NCBI GenBank assembly: GCA_043772945.1
Contig: JAYVFR010000021.1
Coordinates: forward strand, 1-64,000
DNA length: 64,000 nt
Source of the DNA: JAYVFR01 sp043772945
GTDB lineage: Bacteria; Patescibacteriota; JACMRA01
Direction: 5' to 3'
Position 1 is the first letter of the stretch. Every line of letters begins with the position of its first letter. The position numbers and the translations under genes were made by a program. Below are positions 44,926-52,663 of the stretch, one piece after another. The notes beneath the pieces are model-generated. The model was not told the DNA's origin and searched no databases. It saw only the letters and a program-made list of their open reading frames with translations.

Positions 44926-45657
44926 TTAAGTCTCTTGTTCAATCCATTGACACATATCAGGACTGCGAAGACAATTGTTGATTAAACTTTTTCTATTTTT
45001 AAAATTGTTACTTAGAATCTGTTTTTTTAGATACTCAATATACTGAGTTAAAAAAATCTTGCTTTGAGTCGACAGCAAATTATCAATCTCACTTTTTTTG
45101 TAAGTGGTTAGGTAAAGAAAAAGTTCTTCATCATTAAAACTCTTAATATCCCACCAGTTAGCTAGGGAATAAGCAATTGTTTCATGTCTAAGTGATAAGT
45201 AAATCTGGATTAAAGGATGGCTATCAAAGTAGTTGAAATCCTCTTCTTCAGAAAACAAATAGTCTAAAAAACAATGGATAGATTCATGAATCATGATTTC
45301 TTCTAGAGATTTATTCCCAGTAACCAGCAAAATTCCATTTTGATAATATAAACCACCCAGTTTGTCTTGAAAACTTAGTTTTGCAACTTTGCTGGGAACT
45401 AATGTAATTGGTATATTAAACCACCAAAAAATATCTAAATCTTTAAAATTACTAGCACTAAAATTTTTAGAGAGAAAGTTACGATTTAATTTTTTAACTA
45501 GTTCTTGCGAGTCTAGATTTTCAGAATGTCTAAATTTGTCTAAACAATATTTTTTGAAACCTTGAACTGAAGCCACCTTTGGTTTATAAATTTTTAAAAT
45601 ATATTTAAAAGTTTTTAGAATTTGATTTTCAAGACTTTTACTGATGAAACTTTTCAT
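44926..45657 (-). CDS. Putative zinc metallopeptidase-like protein (HESIH)
   Basis: About 243 residues from the ATG at 45657 (a TTG at 45723 would add 22). The centre has SLEEIMIHESIHCFLDYLFS, an HExxH zinc motif. Some 30 residues later comes LRHETIAYSLANWW, whose Glu could be the third ligand. The rest is helical and basic, with no signal peptide, so a cytoplasmic location is likely. The family is not recognised and activity is inferred only from the motif. It has its own terminator and is divergent from the PH-domain gene. Confidence 0.5.
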   Translation of the reverse strand: MKSFISKSLENQILKTFKYILKIYKPKVASVQGFKKYCLDKFRHSENLDSQELVKKLNRNFLSKNFSASNFKDLDIFWWFNIPITLVPSKVAKLSFQDKLGGLYYQNGILLVTGNKSLEEIMIHESIHCFLDYLFSEEEDFNYFDSHPLIQIYLSLRHETIAYSLANWWDIKSFNDEELFLYLTTYKKSEIDNLLSTQSKIFLTQYIEYLKKQILSNNFKNRKSLINNCLRSPDMCQWIEQET

Positions 45658-45805
45658 TTTTTTTGGCCTTAGATAAAAGAACTTCCAAAGAGGAGTAAAC
45701 CTACATTTTAGCCTTCTAGTCAAGATGGTACTTGATATTAATCAAGTCCTTTTGAGTATTTTAGTTATTGACAAATATCTTGAAATTGCAGATTTTGATA
45801 TTATT

Positions 45806-46561
45806 ATGAATAATACTTTAGAACATTTTAAAGATGATAATTTAACTTGGAACAAGAGAGTTTTCCCGACTAAGCTTAGTGAGGAAGAAAATGTTATTTT
45901 AGTGGTCAGACAAGATGTAATAATTTTATTTTTTCAAGGTTTCAAATACTTATTAGCTTTTTTATTTATTTTAATTTTTAAAATAGCTCTAAATATTTTT
46001 CAAGACACTTCTTTAATTATTTCACTGGTTGACTTAACTTTTTACACAGTTAGCGTAATTATGCTTGCATTATTTAGTTATGAATTTCATAATTACTATT
46101 TATCCCTTCAAATAGTTACAAACCGTAGATTAATTGATGTGGATCAGGCTGGATTATTTCATAGGGTGGTAAATGAATTGCCGATAGAAAAAATTGAAGA
46201 TGTAACTTATACTCAATCTGGAATTTTACCATCGGTTTTTCATTATGGTACGGTTAAGATTCTATCTGCTGCTGATAATCATTCTGCTGAGGCAGGCGGT
46301 AAGGTTGCTACTGAGTCAGTAGCGGGTGGGGATCAAGGTTTTGTTTTTGAAAATGTTCCGTATCCAGCTGAGATACAAGCTGTGATTAATACTCTTTTTC
46401 ATCAATCTAAAGTAATAGAAAGACATCAAAACGCTTTTATCAACGCTCAATATATGAATCAAATGATGACAAGCAGAGATAACGCTCAAAACAGTAATCA
46501 AGTTAATACAGGGGCTATTGCACAAAATCAAAACTTGGGTAATAATAAGGCTAACTTTTAA
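45806..46561 (+). CDS. PH-domain (bPH2-like) membrane protein of the VirD4-like cluster
   Basis: About 251 residues from the ATG at 45806; an upstream ATG at 45725 is possible but adds an atypical hydrophobic lead. KLSEEENVILVVRQDVIILF leads into two membrane segments (about residues 40-95). A bacterial PH domain follows (LQIVTNRRLIDVDQAGLFHR, NELPIEKIEDVTYTQSGILP, FHYGTVKIL), then an Asn/Gln-rich tail. In Patescibacteria such proteins commonly sit next to a TraD/VirD4-like ATPase, as here. They may help assemble or regulate a membrane DNA-handling or secretion complex (inference). Confidence 0.78.
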   Translation: MNNTLEHFKDDNLTWNKRVFPTKLSEEENVILVVRQDVIILFFQGFKYLLAFLFILIFKIALNIFQDTSLIISLVDLTFYTVSVIMLALFSYEFHNYYLSLQIVTNRRLIDVDQAGLFHRVVNELPIEKIEDVTYTQSGILPSVFHYGTVKILSAADNHSAEAGGKVATESVAGGDQGFVFENVPYPAEIQAVINTLFHQSKVIERHQNAFINAQYMNQMMTSRDNAQNSNQVNTGAIAQNQNLGNNKANF

Positions 46562-46585
46562 AAACAAACTTTTAAACAACTTCAA

Positions 46586-46882
46586 ATGAACTCTAAACCT
46601 ACAAATGGAGTAATTCAAAAAGCTACTCACAACAAAGAATTTTTAAAGAGTGGCTTTCGAATGTACGTTTCTAGTATTAGAATTTCAATTTCTTTAGATT
46701 CTCGCTGGGTGCTTGATACTGTTTGTGTTCCTGATACAACCAATCCTGCCAATATTGGTCCTAACAACACTATTAGCGATCAAGCTTATAATTATGTTCA
46801 AAATTATCTATGGAATTTTCAAGTTGAATTAAACAAAAATAAACAAGAATGGCTGGCTCAGGCTCGTATAATGAATAAATAA
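46586..46882 (+). CDS. Small protein of the VirD4-like cluster, unknown
   Basis: A 98-residue soluble protein (FRMYVSSIRISISLDSRWVL, C-terminal helix NYLWNFQVELNKNKQEWLAQ). It lies between the PH-domain gene (24-base gap) and the ATPase gene (21-base gap), so co-transcription is very likely. No family recognised; the length and position suggest an accessory subunit. Confidence 0.6.
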   Translation: MNSKPTNGVIQKATHNKEFLKSGFRMYVSSIRISISLDSRWVLDTVCVPDTTNPANIGPNNTISDQAYNYVQNYLWNFQVELNKNKQEWLAQARIMNK

Positions 46883-46903
46883 ATTAAAATTAATCAAAAA
46901 TCT

Positions 46904-48364
46904 ATGCTTACTAATCCAAATGATTACATTGGTTATATTGCCCAAACTGAATTGGATGGGGTTACTAAAACTTTTGGGCTTACAGCTGATGACAGAAGAC
47001 GCCATGTTTATATGCTTGGTAAAAGCGGTATGGGTAAAAGTACTTTGCTTGAAAATATGGTTTTACAAGATATTTATGCAGGTCATGGGGTTTGCTTTAT
47101 TGATCCTCTTGGGGACAGCGCAAATAGTATCCTTGATAGAATTCCAAATTATCGTTTGAAAGATGTAGTTTACTTTAATCCTGGTGATCATGACCATCCA
47201 ATAGGAATGAATCTACTTGAGGTTAAGGATGGAGAAAATGTTAATTTAATGGCTTCAGAAATTATGTCTGTTATGGGTAGATTATGGGAGGGTATGTGGA
47301 GTGCTCGTATGGAATATATTCTTAGTAACACAATTTTAGGCTTGATGGACATGAGGGGGCAGAGTATGCTTGGAATTTTAAAAGTGTTTAACAATAATGA
47401 TTTTATGAAGGAGATGACTAGCACTATTAATAATATTGTTGTGAGAGAGTTTTGGACACGAGAATATGTTCAATTCCCACCAAATTATAGGGCGGAGGCA
47501 GTTGCTAGTATCCAGAACAAGATCGGGCAATTATTTGCAAATGATATTCTTTGTAATATATTGGGCCCTGTTGAAAGCACAATTAATTTCAGTGATATTA
47601 TGAATAACCGAAAAATTTTTATTTGTAATTTAGCTAAAGGGCGAATTGGCGAAGGGAATTGTAATCTCTTAGGTTCTTTGATTGTTTCCAAGCTTCAATT
47701 AACTGCTATGGCTAGGGTTGATATTCCAGAAGAGGAGAGGGCAGATTTCTTTTTCTATATTGATGAATTCCAAAATTTCATTAACAAAAGTTTTATCACA
47801 ATTCTCTCAGAGGCCCGTAAATACCGACTCAATTTAACTGTTGCACATCAATATTTAGGGCAAATTGGCGGAGAAGAGGCAGAGGCTATTCAACAAGCTA
47901 TTTTTGGTAATGTAGGAACAATTATTAGCTTTTCGCTTGGCCAGAGCGATGCTGAGGTGATTGGTAAGGAGCTTGAATTTGAAGAAGAGAATTATAAATA
48001 TTTTAAAGATCTTGAAAAAGGTCAGATAATTATAAAACCTACTATCAGAGCTAAGACTTTGACGGCTTTTTATGCCACTACACTTCCGCCACTTTACCAG
48101 GAATTTAGAGGCAATTTAGCTAAATCTATAGAAGTTTCTCGTAGCCTTTATTCTAAACCTTCTAAAGAGGTTGGGGATGCGATTATGCGTTATTATGGAG
48201 TTAATCCCCCAGGTATTTCATCTGCGACTCCAGATAAAAAAAAGAGAGTTCGTAAACCGAATGAAGAAAGTGATAATACTTATCAAAATAATAATTCTAG
48301 CAATGTTGGTAATAAAGGAGGTAATAGTTATGTAAAAAAAGCTCCTACATCAATTTCAAATTAA
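46904..48364 (+). CDS. VirD4/TraD-like conjugative coupling ATPase
   Basis: A 486-residue HerA/FtsK-superfamily ATPase without membrane segments. YMLGKSGMGKSTLLENMVLQ (Walker A near 40-50) is followed by GHGVCFIDPLGDSANSIL, ADFFFYIDEFQNF (Walker B near 280-292), SFITILSEARKYRLNLTVAH and IFGNVGTIISFSLGQSDAEV. A basic, Asn-rich tail follows (KKKRVRKPNEESDN). Proteins of this type couple DNA or protein substrates to type IV secretion channels. Without a TM anchor it may use the PH-domain protein for membrane docking (inference). No relaxase or VirB genes are seen in the window. Confidence 0.88.
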   Translation: MLTNPNDYIGYIAQTELDGVTKTFGLTADDRRRHVYMLGKSGMGKSTLLENMVLQDIYAGHGVCFIDPLGDSANSILDRIPNYRLKDVVYFNPGDHDHPIGMNLLEVKDGENVNLMASEIMSVMGRLWEGMWSARMEYILSNTILGLMDMRGQSMLGILKVFNNNDFMKEMTSTINNIVVREFWTREYVQFPPNYRAEAVASIQNKIGQLFANDILCNILGPVESTINFSDIMNNRKIFICNLAKGRIGEGNCNLLGSLIVSKLQLTAMARVDIPEEERADFFFYIDEFQNFINKSFITILSEARKYRLNLTVAHQYLGQIGGEEAEAIQQAIFGNVGTIISFSLGQSDAEVIGKELEFEEENYKYFKDLEKGQIIIKPTIRAKTLTAFYATTLPPLYQEFRGNLAKSIEVSRSLYSKPSKEVGDAIMRYYGVNPPGISSATPDKKKRVRKPNEESDNTYQNNNSSNVGNKGGNSYVKKAPTSISN

Positions 48365-48389
48365 TTAACAATTAACCTGATTGCGTGAC

Positions 48390-48785
48390 ATGAAAAATAA
48401 ACTTAAAGAAAAATTAGTTGAAGCAAGCCTTGATCAATTACTTGATATAATAGATTCATTATGTGCAAAAAATAAAACCTTAGAAGGGGAGATTGAGTTT
48501 ATTCTGAGTCCAAAAAAAATAAACCAGCCGCAGAGTTATTATAATCGCTATGTAAAGCAGTCAATTGACACAAATTCTTGGTCTAAATTTCCTAATAAGG
48601 GTGTGCTTGGTCTAAATAAATGCTTAGATAGGCTCAGAACTTTTGAAATTGTTGGGAATAGGCTAGAAGCTCAAAAGGTTGCTAAGGCAATTTTTATAAT
48701 TACAAGCAAATGCAAAAGTAAATACAATGTCCAAAATGCTGAGGGATTATCAGAAATTAATCAAACAATTTTTAAATATTTGTAA
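48390..48785 (+). CDS. Small helical protein, unknown
   Basis: About 131 residues from the ATG at 48390 (a TTG at 48381 is in frame). Helical N-terminus (KLKEKLVEASLDQLLDIIDS) and a basic middle (INQPQSYYNRYVKQSIDTNS). It begins 25 bases after the coupling ATPase and is probably the last gene of that unit. No family recognised. Confidence 0.5.
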   Translation: MKNKLKEKLVEASLDQLLDIIDSLCAKNKTLEGEIEFILSPKKINQPQSYYNRYVKQSIDTNSWSKFPNKGVLGLNKCLDRLRTFEIVGNRLEAQKVAKAIFIITSKCKSKYNVQNAEGLSEINQTIFKYL

Positions 48786-48808
48786 GAGTTAGGAAAACCA
48801 AAGGAAAA

Positions 48809-50173
48809 TTAATACTCCTGACTATCGATACTTTTTAAAGGAACTATTTTAGAAATTTCATTTCGAATCTCAAGAGTTGCTGTGTAAGTACTGCAAATAA
48901 TCCAATCTACTGTATCTGGATTTGAGTTTAGAATATAGTTTAATAAATCACTCGAGTTACTTTGATAATTATCTTGAATAGTTAAATTTTTAAATCCTGT
49001 AATCTCAAGTCTCAAAAGCATGTCAAGACCGCGGGAGCCTGAGGTTACGAATTTTTCAAAATTAGTTTGCAAACCAAGATAATACTTCTCAAAATTTACG
49101 TCCCAAAGCCAAGAGACATCTTTTCCGTCAGCAACATTATCGTTAATACTAAAAACTAAACCAATCTTTTTGCTTTTCTGATTAGTCTCATTGTTTGTTT
49201 GATTAATCGTTTGTAGTATTTGATCAAAACCAGCTGGGTTTTTAACTAAGAATAATGTAATTTTTTTATTTTGGATATTAATAATTTCACCTCGCCCAAA
49301 AATAGCTCCGAATTTAGGTAAGCTTTCTTGAATTTGCTCAGCTGATAGTATATCTTTAACTGCTAGAATTGAACTCCAAGCGTTATATAAATTATAGGCA
49401 CCTGATAAGTTTAAAGTAGTTTCAGGAAGTAAATATTTTTTATCAGTAGATTCAAAAACTTGATTAGCAAAATCACTAGATAAACATCTAGCTTTAATAA
49501 TTCTATGATCATCAATTTCTGAAATTTCATCTGGACTCTCGTACTGAATTTGATTATCAGAATCAATTCCAAAGTACTTAATTAGGTTAGAGTAGTTTTT
49601 TTGGTTTAAAAAATTGGTAAGCTTAGTATCATCACCATTAACTAAAATTTCTAGATCTGAATTATGGGTTAAGCTGTTATTGATTGCAGTGTGAAAATAT
49701 TCTAGGGTTTGATTAATCTCGCCATACGCATCCATCTGATCCCGAAAAATATTAGTTAGAATAATTTGATTAGGAGTTAGATATTTTGTTAAAATTGGCA
49801 TTGTAGCCTCCTCTACTTCTAGAACTAAATAATTATTTTTAGGTTGGTTATTAAAATCTAGATTAGAAAGTAGTGTACTAACTATTCCACGCAAAATATT
49901 GGCACCCCCTTGATTAGTGCAAACTTTGTAGCCATTGTTTTTGAGTAAATGGCAAATAATTCCCCTGGTTGTAGTTTTCCCATTTGTGCCTGTAATTAAA
50001 ATAATATGTTTATAATTTTTGGCTAGGAGTTTAACTAATTCGGGGCAGTTTTTTTCTACTATTAATCCTGGGAAGCTAGTACCGTTACCTTTTTTAGTAG
50101 TTTTGCTCAGATTTTTTAGTCCAATTCCAAGATATTTAAAAAAATTAACCTGAATAGAATCAAAAAGTGGCAT
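48809..50173 (-). CDS. murT: MurT-like Mur ligase (lipid II isoglutaminyl synthase subunit)
   Basis: A 454-residue Mur ligase family protein. The Mur domain P-loop is LITGTNGKTTTRGIICHLL at about 59-78, then GANILRGIVSTLL, YLVLEVEEATMPILTKYLTP and NIFRDQMDAYGEI, the MurT-specific pattern. The C-terminal DUF1727 part has FGRGEIINIQNKKITLFLVK followed by NPAGFDQIL and NDNVADGKDVSWLWDV. MurT with GatD amidates D-Glu of lipid II. Two departures are seen: the four-Cys ribbon expected around residues 205-235 is missing, and no gatD gene adjoins. Its partner or exact activity is thus open. Confidence 0.88.
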   Translation of the reverse strand: MPLFDSIQVNFFKYLGIGLKNLSKTTKKGNGTSFPGLIVEKNCPELVKLLAKNYKHIILITGTNGKTTTRGIICHLLKNNGYKVCTNQGGANILRGIVSTLLSNLDFNNQPKNNYLVLEVEEATMPILTKYLTPNQIILTNIFRDQMDAYGEINQTLEYFHTAINNSLTHNSDLEILVNGDDTKLTNFLNQKNYSNLIKYFGIDSDNQIQYESPDEISEIDDHRIIKARCLSSDFANQVFESTDKKYLLPETTLNLSGAYNLYNAWSSILAVKDILSAEQIQESLPKFGAIFGRGEIINIQNKKITLFLVKNPAGFDQILQTINQTNNETNQKSKKIGLVFSINDNVADGKDVSWLWDVNFEKYYLGLQTNFEKFVTSGSRGLDMLLRLEITGFKNLTIQDNYQSNSSDLLNYILNSNPDTVDWIICSTYTATLEIRNEISKIVPLKSIDSQEY

Positions 50174-50215
50174 TTTAAAAGTTTTTGTTTTTAAAAAGTG
50201 AAATTAATTTGCTAA

Positions 50216-50291
50216 TGGTGTAATCGGCAGGAATTGAACCTGCGACCTTTCGGACCGCAACCGAACGCTCTATCCCCTGAGCTACGACTAC
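50216..50291 (-). tRNA. tRNA-Arg (anticodon GCG)
   Basis: Full cloverleaf on the minus strand. Acceptor GTAGTCG/CGATTAC (one G-U) with discriminator A and encoded CCA; D stem GCTC/GAGC; anticodon stem TTCGG/CCGAA with loop TTGCGGT, giving anticodon GCG; variable AGGTC; T stem GCAGG/CCTGC with loop TTCAATT. The GCG anticodon reads CGC and CGU directly, instead of the usual ACG that is edited to inosine. Confidence 0.95.
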
Positions 50292-50329
50292 ATTAAGTAA
50301 CAAACAAATCTGTAACAAAAACTCTCCTT

Positions 50330-50479
50330 TTGTCAATAATTTACCTAAGCCCGTTTAATATTTTTTTTGTTGCAGGTACAGTTGTAACTTTTTCATTGCT
50401 TTTTGTGTCTTTTAATCTTATGAAAGTAAGTTTCTTGTCTGGTAAGGATCAACCTCCTAGTGATGGTGATACAGCCTAA
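50330..50479 (+). CDS. Possible 49-residue single-pass membrane protein
   Basis: An uninterrupted frame from TTG 50330 encodes PFNIFFVAGTVVTFSLLFVS followed by FNLMKVSFLSGKD and ends QPPSDGDTA. It has one hydrophobic segment and a polar acidic tail. The internal ATG at 50420 would give only 19 residues. No ribosome-binding site is visible. A CCTAAT/ATTAGG hairpin (50475-50497) and a strong terminator follow immediately, so the region is transcribed. Protein status is uncertain. Confidence 0.4.
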   Translation: MSIIYLSPFNIFFVAGTVVTFSLLFVSFNLMKVSFLSGKDQPPSDGDTA

Positions 50480-50517
50480 TTTTTCGACACTATTAGGCAT
50501 AAACCCTCGCTTTACGC

Positions 50518-50551
50518 GCTAGCTTTTTTAATGGAGCTAGCCGTTTTTTTT
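50518..50551 (+). terminator. Rho-independent terminator after the small ORF
   Basis: Perfect 7-bp stem GCTAGCT/AGCTAGC with a 10-base loop, followed by CCG and eight T. Confidence 0.85.
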
Positions 50552-50627
50552 AAATAAATTAGATTTTATTATTTAATAATTTACTTAATAAAGTAAGAGG
50601 CTACGTATTTATCATTTTTTAAGGCAC

Positions 50628-50819
50628 CTACTTTTTTACAATTTTATCACGTAAATTTAAGCTCTCAGCAGGATCAATTTCATAGACATAACCTGCATTC
50701 TTAGCAAGGCCGTTAATTGGCAAAAGGGTAAGGGAGTATACTGCAAATATCAGCAAAAGGGTAAGGGAGTATACTGAAACTATTAAAACTGCCAGCTGTA
50801 ATTTTTTGTGTGGTTTCAT
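50628..50819 (-). CDS. Small membrane protein with internal duplication, unknown
   Basis: A 63-residue protein: basic N-terminus (MKPHKKLQ), a hydrophobic stretch containing AVYSLTLL twice (VYSLTLLLIFAVYSLTLLPI), and a polar end (YVYEIDPAESLNLRDKIVKK). The doubled stretch comes from a 24-base direct repeat with a 33-base period. It may be an exported or anchored peptide. No family recognised. Confidence 0.45.
   Translation of the reverse strand: MKPHKKLQLAVLIVSVYSLTLLLIFAVYSLTLLPINGLAKNAGYVYEIDPAESLNLRDKIVKK
50720..50776. repeat. Direct repeat, 24 bases, 33-base period
   Basis: GCAAAAGGGTAAGGGAGTAT plus ACTG occurs at 50720-50743 and again, identical, at 50753-50776. The period is 11 codons, so the surrounding frame is preserved. 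Confidence 0.9.
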
Positions 50820-50914
50820 ATTATTTTTTTGTTTTTGTATTATTTTGGTTTTAAGAAAGTTTAACTTAAATCTTTTATTTTGACAAAACCATCTATCAGG
50901 CTTAAGTTCTTTTT

Positions 50915-51847
50915 ATGTTTCTTAATCGAGTTTCTGATTTTTTGATGATATTTCTAGGACTTTTAGTTGAATCTTTGCCTTTTGTAGTTTTGGGAGTTTT
51001 TATTAGTAGTTTAATTGCTGTTTTTGTTAAACCTGAGTTTATTTTAAAGTTTAAAAGCAAAAATGTAATTATTAGCCACATTCAATCAATGTTTATCGGG
51101 ATTTTGCTTCCTGTTTGTGAATGCGGAAACATTCCTCTTGCAAAGCGTCTAATACTAATAGGGTTCAAACCTTCGGAGGTTATTACTTTTATGTTGGCAG
51201 CTCCTATTCTAAACCCGCTTGTTTTGATTTCTACATTGGAAGCTTTTAATATTGATAAGAATATTGCATTTATCAGAATTATTAGTGGTGGTCTCATCGC
51301 TCTCTTGGTTGGTTTAATTTTTAGTTTTAATAACAAGGAACTATCGGCTAACAGCACACTAGTTGCCAAGCCCAGTTTTAGTTTTAGTAGTCCTGTAAAT
51401 CAAGTTTCTAATGTATCTAATCCAGCTATAAATTTTGTTCATATTAATTTTTTTGAGAATTTTAGAAATGAATTCTTTAGTGTTTTTAAAGTGCTTGCTC
51501 TAGGGTGTGTGCTTGCTTCAAGTTTTCAGATATTTATTCCACGGGATTGGATTAGTTTGTTTGCAACTGAACCGCTTCTCTCAGTTCTTAGTATGATATT
51601 TTTGGCTTTCTTAATATCTATTTGCTCGTCTGTTGATGCTTTTTTTGCTCTTTCGTTATCTTCAACTTTTAATTTAGGTTCAATTATGGGCTTTTTAGTT
51701 TTTGGTCCGATGATTGATATTAAGACTCTTTTTATGCTTCGCACAATTTATAAACCGCTCACATTAATGCGATTAGTTGTTCTAGTAATGTTACTTTGCA
51801 CACTGCTTGGGCTCGGAGTTAATTATTTTTACAAAAATTACTATTAA
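50915..51847 (+). CDS. Permease of the DUF318/UPF0718 (YcgR/ArsP-like) family
   Basis: A 310-residue membrane protein with about eight segments. The hallmark FIGILLPVCECGNIPLAKRL occurs at the expected place (about 64-85), with AAPILNPLVLISTLEAF shortly after and a second-half repeat (SICSSVDAFFALSLSSTFNL, MGFLVFGPMIDIKTL). Members include the organoarsenical exporter ArsP and the YcgR permeases found beside TIGR03943 proteins, as here. The substrate is not known. The next gene starts 15 bases downstream. Confidence 0.9.
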   Translation: MFLNRVSDFLMIFLGLLVESLPFVVLGVFISSLIAVFVKPEFILKFKSKNVIISHIQSMFIGILLPVCECGNIPLAKRLILIGFKPSEVITFMLAAPILNPLVLISTLEAFNIDKNIAFIRIISGGLIALLVGLIFSFNNKELSANSTLVAKPSFSFSSPVNQVSNVSNPAINFVHINFFENFRNEFFSVFKVLALGCVLASSFQIFIPRDWISLFATEPLLSVLSMIFLAFLISICSSVDAFFALSLSSTFNLGSIMGFLVFGPMIDIKTLFMLRTIYKPLTLMRLVVLVMLLCTLLGLGVNYFYKNYY

Positions 51848-51862
51848 AATCACTTTTAAAAT

Positions 51863-52630
51863 ATGAACAAAAACATACCAAAATTTCTCAATTATCTGAC
51901 TCTTATCAGTCTAGGTATTTATGTAAGTTACCTTTATCTGATAGAAAAAATAACATTATTAATTCATCCACGATATTTTTGGCTTGTCTTATTGACTGGG
52001 GTTGTTACTGCTTTAATTGGAATAGTTGGAATAATACAGCTTAGTATAGAATTTTTTAAAACTAGACAAACAAATCAAATTAGCTCGATAGAAGCCGTAA
52101 ATTGGAAAACTCTTTTTGTTCCAGTTTTGTTATTAACTTCAACTATCGGAGCTTTTTTTATCCCTATTACTTCGCTTTCAATTTTTTCCTATAATATTCG
52201 CCAAGTTAAAAGCGAGCTTAGATTAAATGATTACGAAAAGAAAACTTTAGAACAAAAATTTAATATCACTCTAAATACTCGTAACTTCACAATTGAAGAT
52301 TGGGTGAAAGCAAGGACTTTAAATAATCTGAAATTATTTGAAAATAAAGAGTTTTTTGGGACGGGATTTGTAGCCGCTAAAAACAATAAAACTTTCAATC
52401 TCTCTCGTTTTGTCATTAGTTGCTGCGTGGTAGATGCAACTCCAGTGGGTTTGTTAGTTGACACAACCAATCAAATTGAAAATCAAAGTGAGTTTGCAGA
52501 TGGTCAGTGGCTTGAAGTAACGGGTAAATTTGAGATTCGTTTAGTCAACAATGAGTCAACTCCTGTAATAATTCCAAAAACACTCAAAAAAATAGAAGCA
52601 CCTAAAGACACTTATATCAACCGCAATTAA
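51863..52630 (+). CDS. TIGR03943 family (YcgQ-like) membrane protein
   Basis: A 255-residue protein with two or three N-terminal membrane segments (LISLGIYVSYLYLI, YFWLVLLTGVVTALIGIVGI, WKTLFVPVLLLTSTIGAFFI). The extracytoplasmic domain includes FTIEDWVKARTLNNLKLFEN, FGTGFVAA, FNLSRFVISCCVVDATPVGL and GQWLEVTGKFEI, the TIGR03943 pattern. Such proteins are nearly always paired with the DUF318 permease and are thought to form a transport system; substrate unknown, metals suspected. Same-strand operon with the genes on both sides. Confidence 0.88.
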   Translation: MNKNIPKFLNYLTLISLGIYVSYLYLIEKITLLIHPRYFWLVLLTGVVTALIGIVGIIQLSIEFFKTRQTNQISSIEAVNWKTLFVPVLLLTSTIGAFFIPITSLSIFSYNIRQVKSELRLNDYEKKTLEQKFNITLNTRNFTIEDWVKARTLNNLKLFENKEFFGTGFVAAKNNKTFNLSRFVISCCVVDATPVGLLVDTTNQIENQSEFADGQWLEVTGKFEIRLVNNESTPVIIPKTLKKIEAPKDTYINRN

Positions 52631-52663
52631 TTAATCCTAGTTAATCATCAAAAAATTTAAAAT

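Noticed and set aside
50420..50551. tmRNA
   Set aside because: No tRNA-like acceptor with CCA flanks the short peptide frame; the hairpins look like an ordinary terminator region.
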